A stretch of DNA of 64,000 nt from Shewanella sp. OMA3-2. GTDB taxonomy: Bacteria > Pseudomonadota > Gammaproteobacteria > Enterobacterales > Shewanellaceae. The notes below the pieces were generated by a model. That model made no database searches and was not told the origin of the DNA. It was given only the letters and a program-made list of their open reading frames with translations. This document shows positions 63,683-64,000 of the stretch, in pieces. The stretch is taken from assembly GCF_021513195.1 (NCBI RefSeq), contig NZ_CP090974.1, positions 3,980,001 through 4,044,000 of the forward strand, in the 5' to 3' direction. The position numbers and the translations under genes were made by a program. Within the stretch, counting starts at the first letter, position 1. The number at the start of each line of letters is the position of its first letter.

Positions 63683-64000
63683 AATTAGTTATTGTATCCG
63701 GTCGTTCAGGCTCGGGTAAATCTGTCGCACTAAGAGTACTAGAAGACCTAGGCTACTATTGTGTTGATAACTTACCATTACCTTTGATTGGACGGCTCTT
63801 AGAGCAGCTTAGAAACACCAATGAACTGGTGGCGATTAGTGTTGATGTTAGAAATATAGAAGAGCAAGGTAAAGTATTAAAGCAGCAGCTTGCGTGGTTA
63901 TCTAACGATACTGAAATTATTAGCTTTTTTTACAAGCAAGTGATGAAGCCCTGTTAAAACGATACAGTGAAACCCGAAGACTGCACCCTTTATCGAAAAA
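63679..64000 (+). CDS. rapZ: RNase adapter protein RapZ, partial and frameshifted
   Basis: The Walker A-like start is [20 protein letters not shown], then [20 protein letters not shown], with the frame ending at 63957. A missing T in the run at 63925-63931 explains the stop: adding one gives [20 protein letters not shown] and RRLHPLSK, which runs on to the window edge. RapZ binds GlmZ/GlmY small RNAs and controls glucosamine-6-phosphate synthase. About 107 of 285 residues are present. Confidence 0.93.

Overview
The window is a stretch of gammaproteobacterial chromosome that looks like Shewanella. It is AT-leaning with dense operons. The gene content and order (rpsF-priB-rpsR-rplI; purA-motX-rnr-rlmB; rplM-rpsI; zapE-degQ-degS; murA-ibaG-mlaBCDEF; kdsD-kdsC-lptC-lptA-lptB-rpoN-hpf-ptsN-rapZ), a polar-flagellum MotX and a curli-type operon all fit a marine Alteromonadales bacterium. 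The genus is inferred from protein similarity remembered from these families; no search was run.

Layout. 1-3.1 kb: partial PhoU-like (DUF47) protein, YgiF-type CYTH triphosphatase and a SAM methyltransferase. 3.4-9.6 kb: heavy-metal RND efflux operon czcCBA with a divergent MerR-family regulator whose operator lies in a 19-bp-spacer promoter. 9.6-13.9 kb: cation/proton antiporter, catalase, small membrane protein, MenI-like thioesterase. 14-19.7 kb: secreted subtilisin-like protease divergent from a csgB-csgA curli operon with an unusually long acidic major subunit, then a convergent CsgD-like LuxR regulator. 20-30 kb: yjdF-like, serA, ygfZ, a small membrane protein, a dipeptidyl peptidase, fbp and a DAACS symporter. 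The intergenic DNA here is rich in repeats, including a MITE-like element that split the serA terminator and a patch of nested palindromes.

30.0-36.6 kb, the most interesting locus: a four-gene operon encoding a MukB/MksB/JetC-like SMC ATPase, a MukE/MksE/JetB-like subunit, a MukF/MksF/JetA-like kleisin and a Toprim-domain protein like JetD/MksG. This is a divergent Wadjet (MksBEFG)-type plasmid-restriction system, arranged SMC first. It sits just downstream of the ribosomal S6 operon terminator.

36.9-64 kb: mostly housekeeping. It covers ribosomal proteins, a DUF481 outer-membrane protein, an MFS transporter, RlmB, RNase R, MotX, PurA, DUF2065, S9/L13, ZapE, DegQ/DegS, and the cell-envelope operons for peptidoglycan, Mla lipid transport, Kdo and Lpt LPS export. 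These run into rpoN and the nitrogen-PTS genes. rapZ is cut by the window end.

Six genes (ygiF, czcA, catalase, the SMC gene, rnr twice, rapZ) carry seven single-base frameshifts. All lie in or beside short homopolymers, and good reading frame continues on both sides. This looks more like a homopolymer-error-prone sequence than real gene decay, so those genes are annotated over their full spans.
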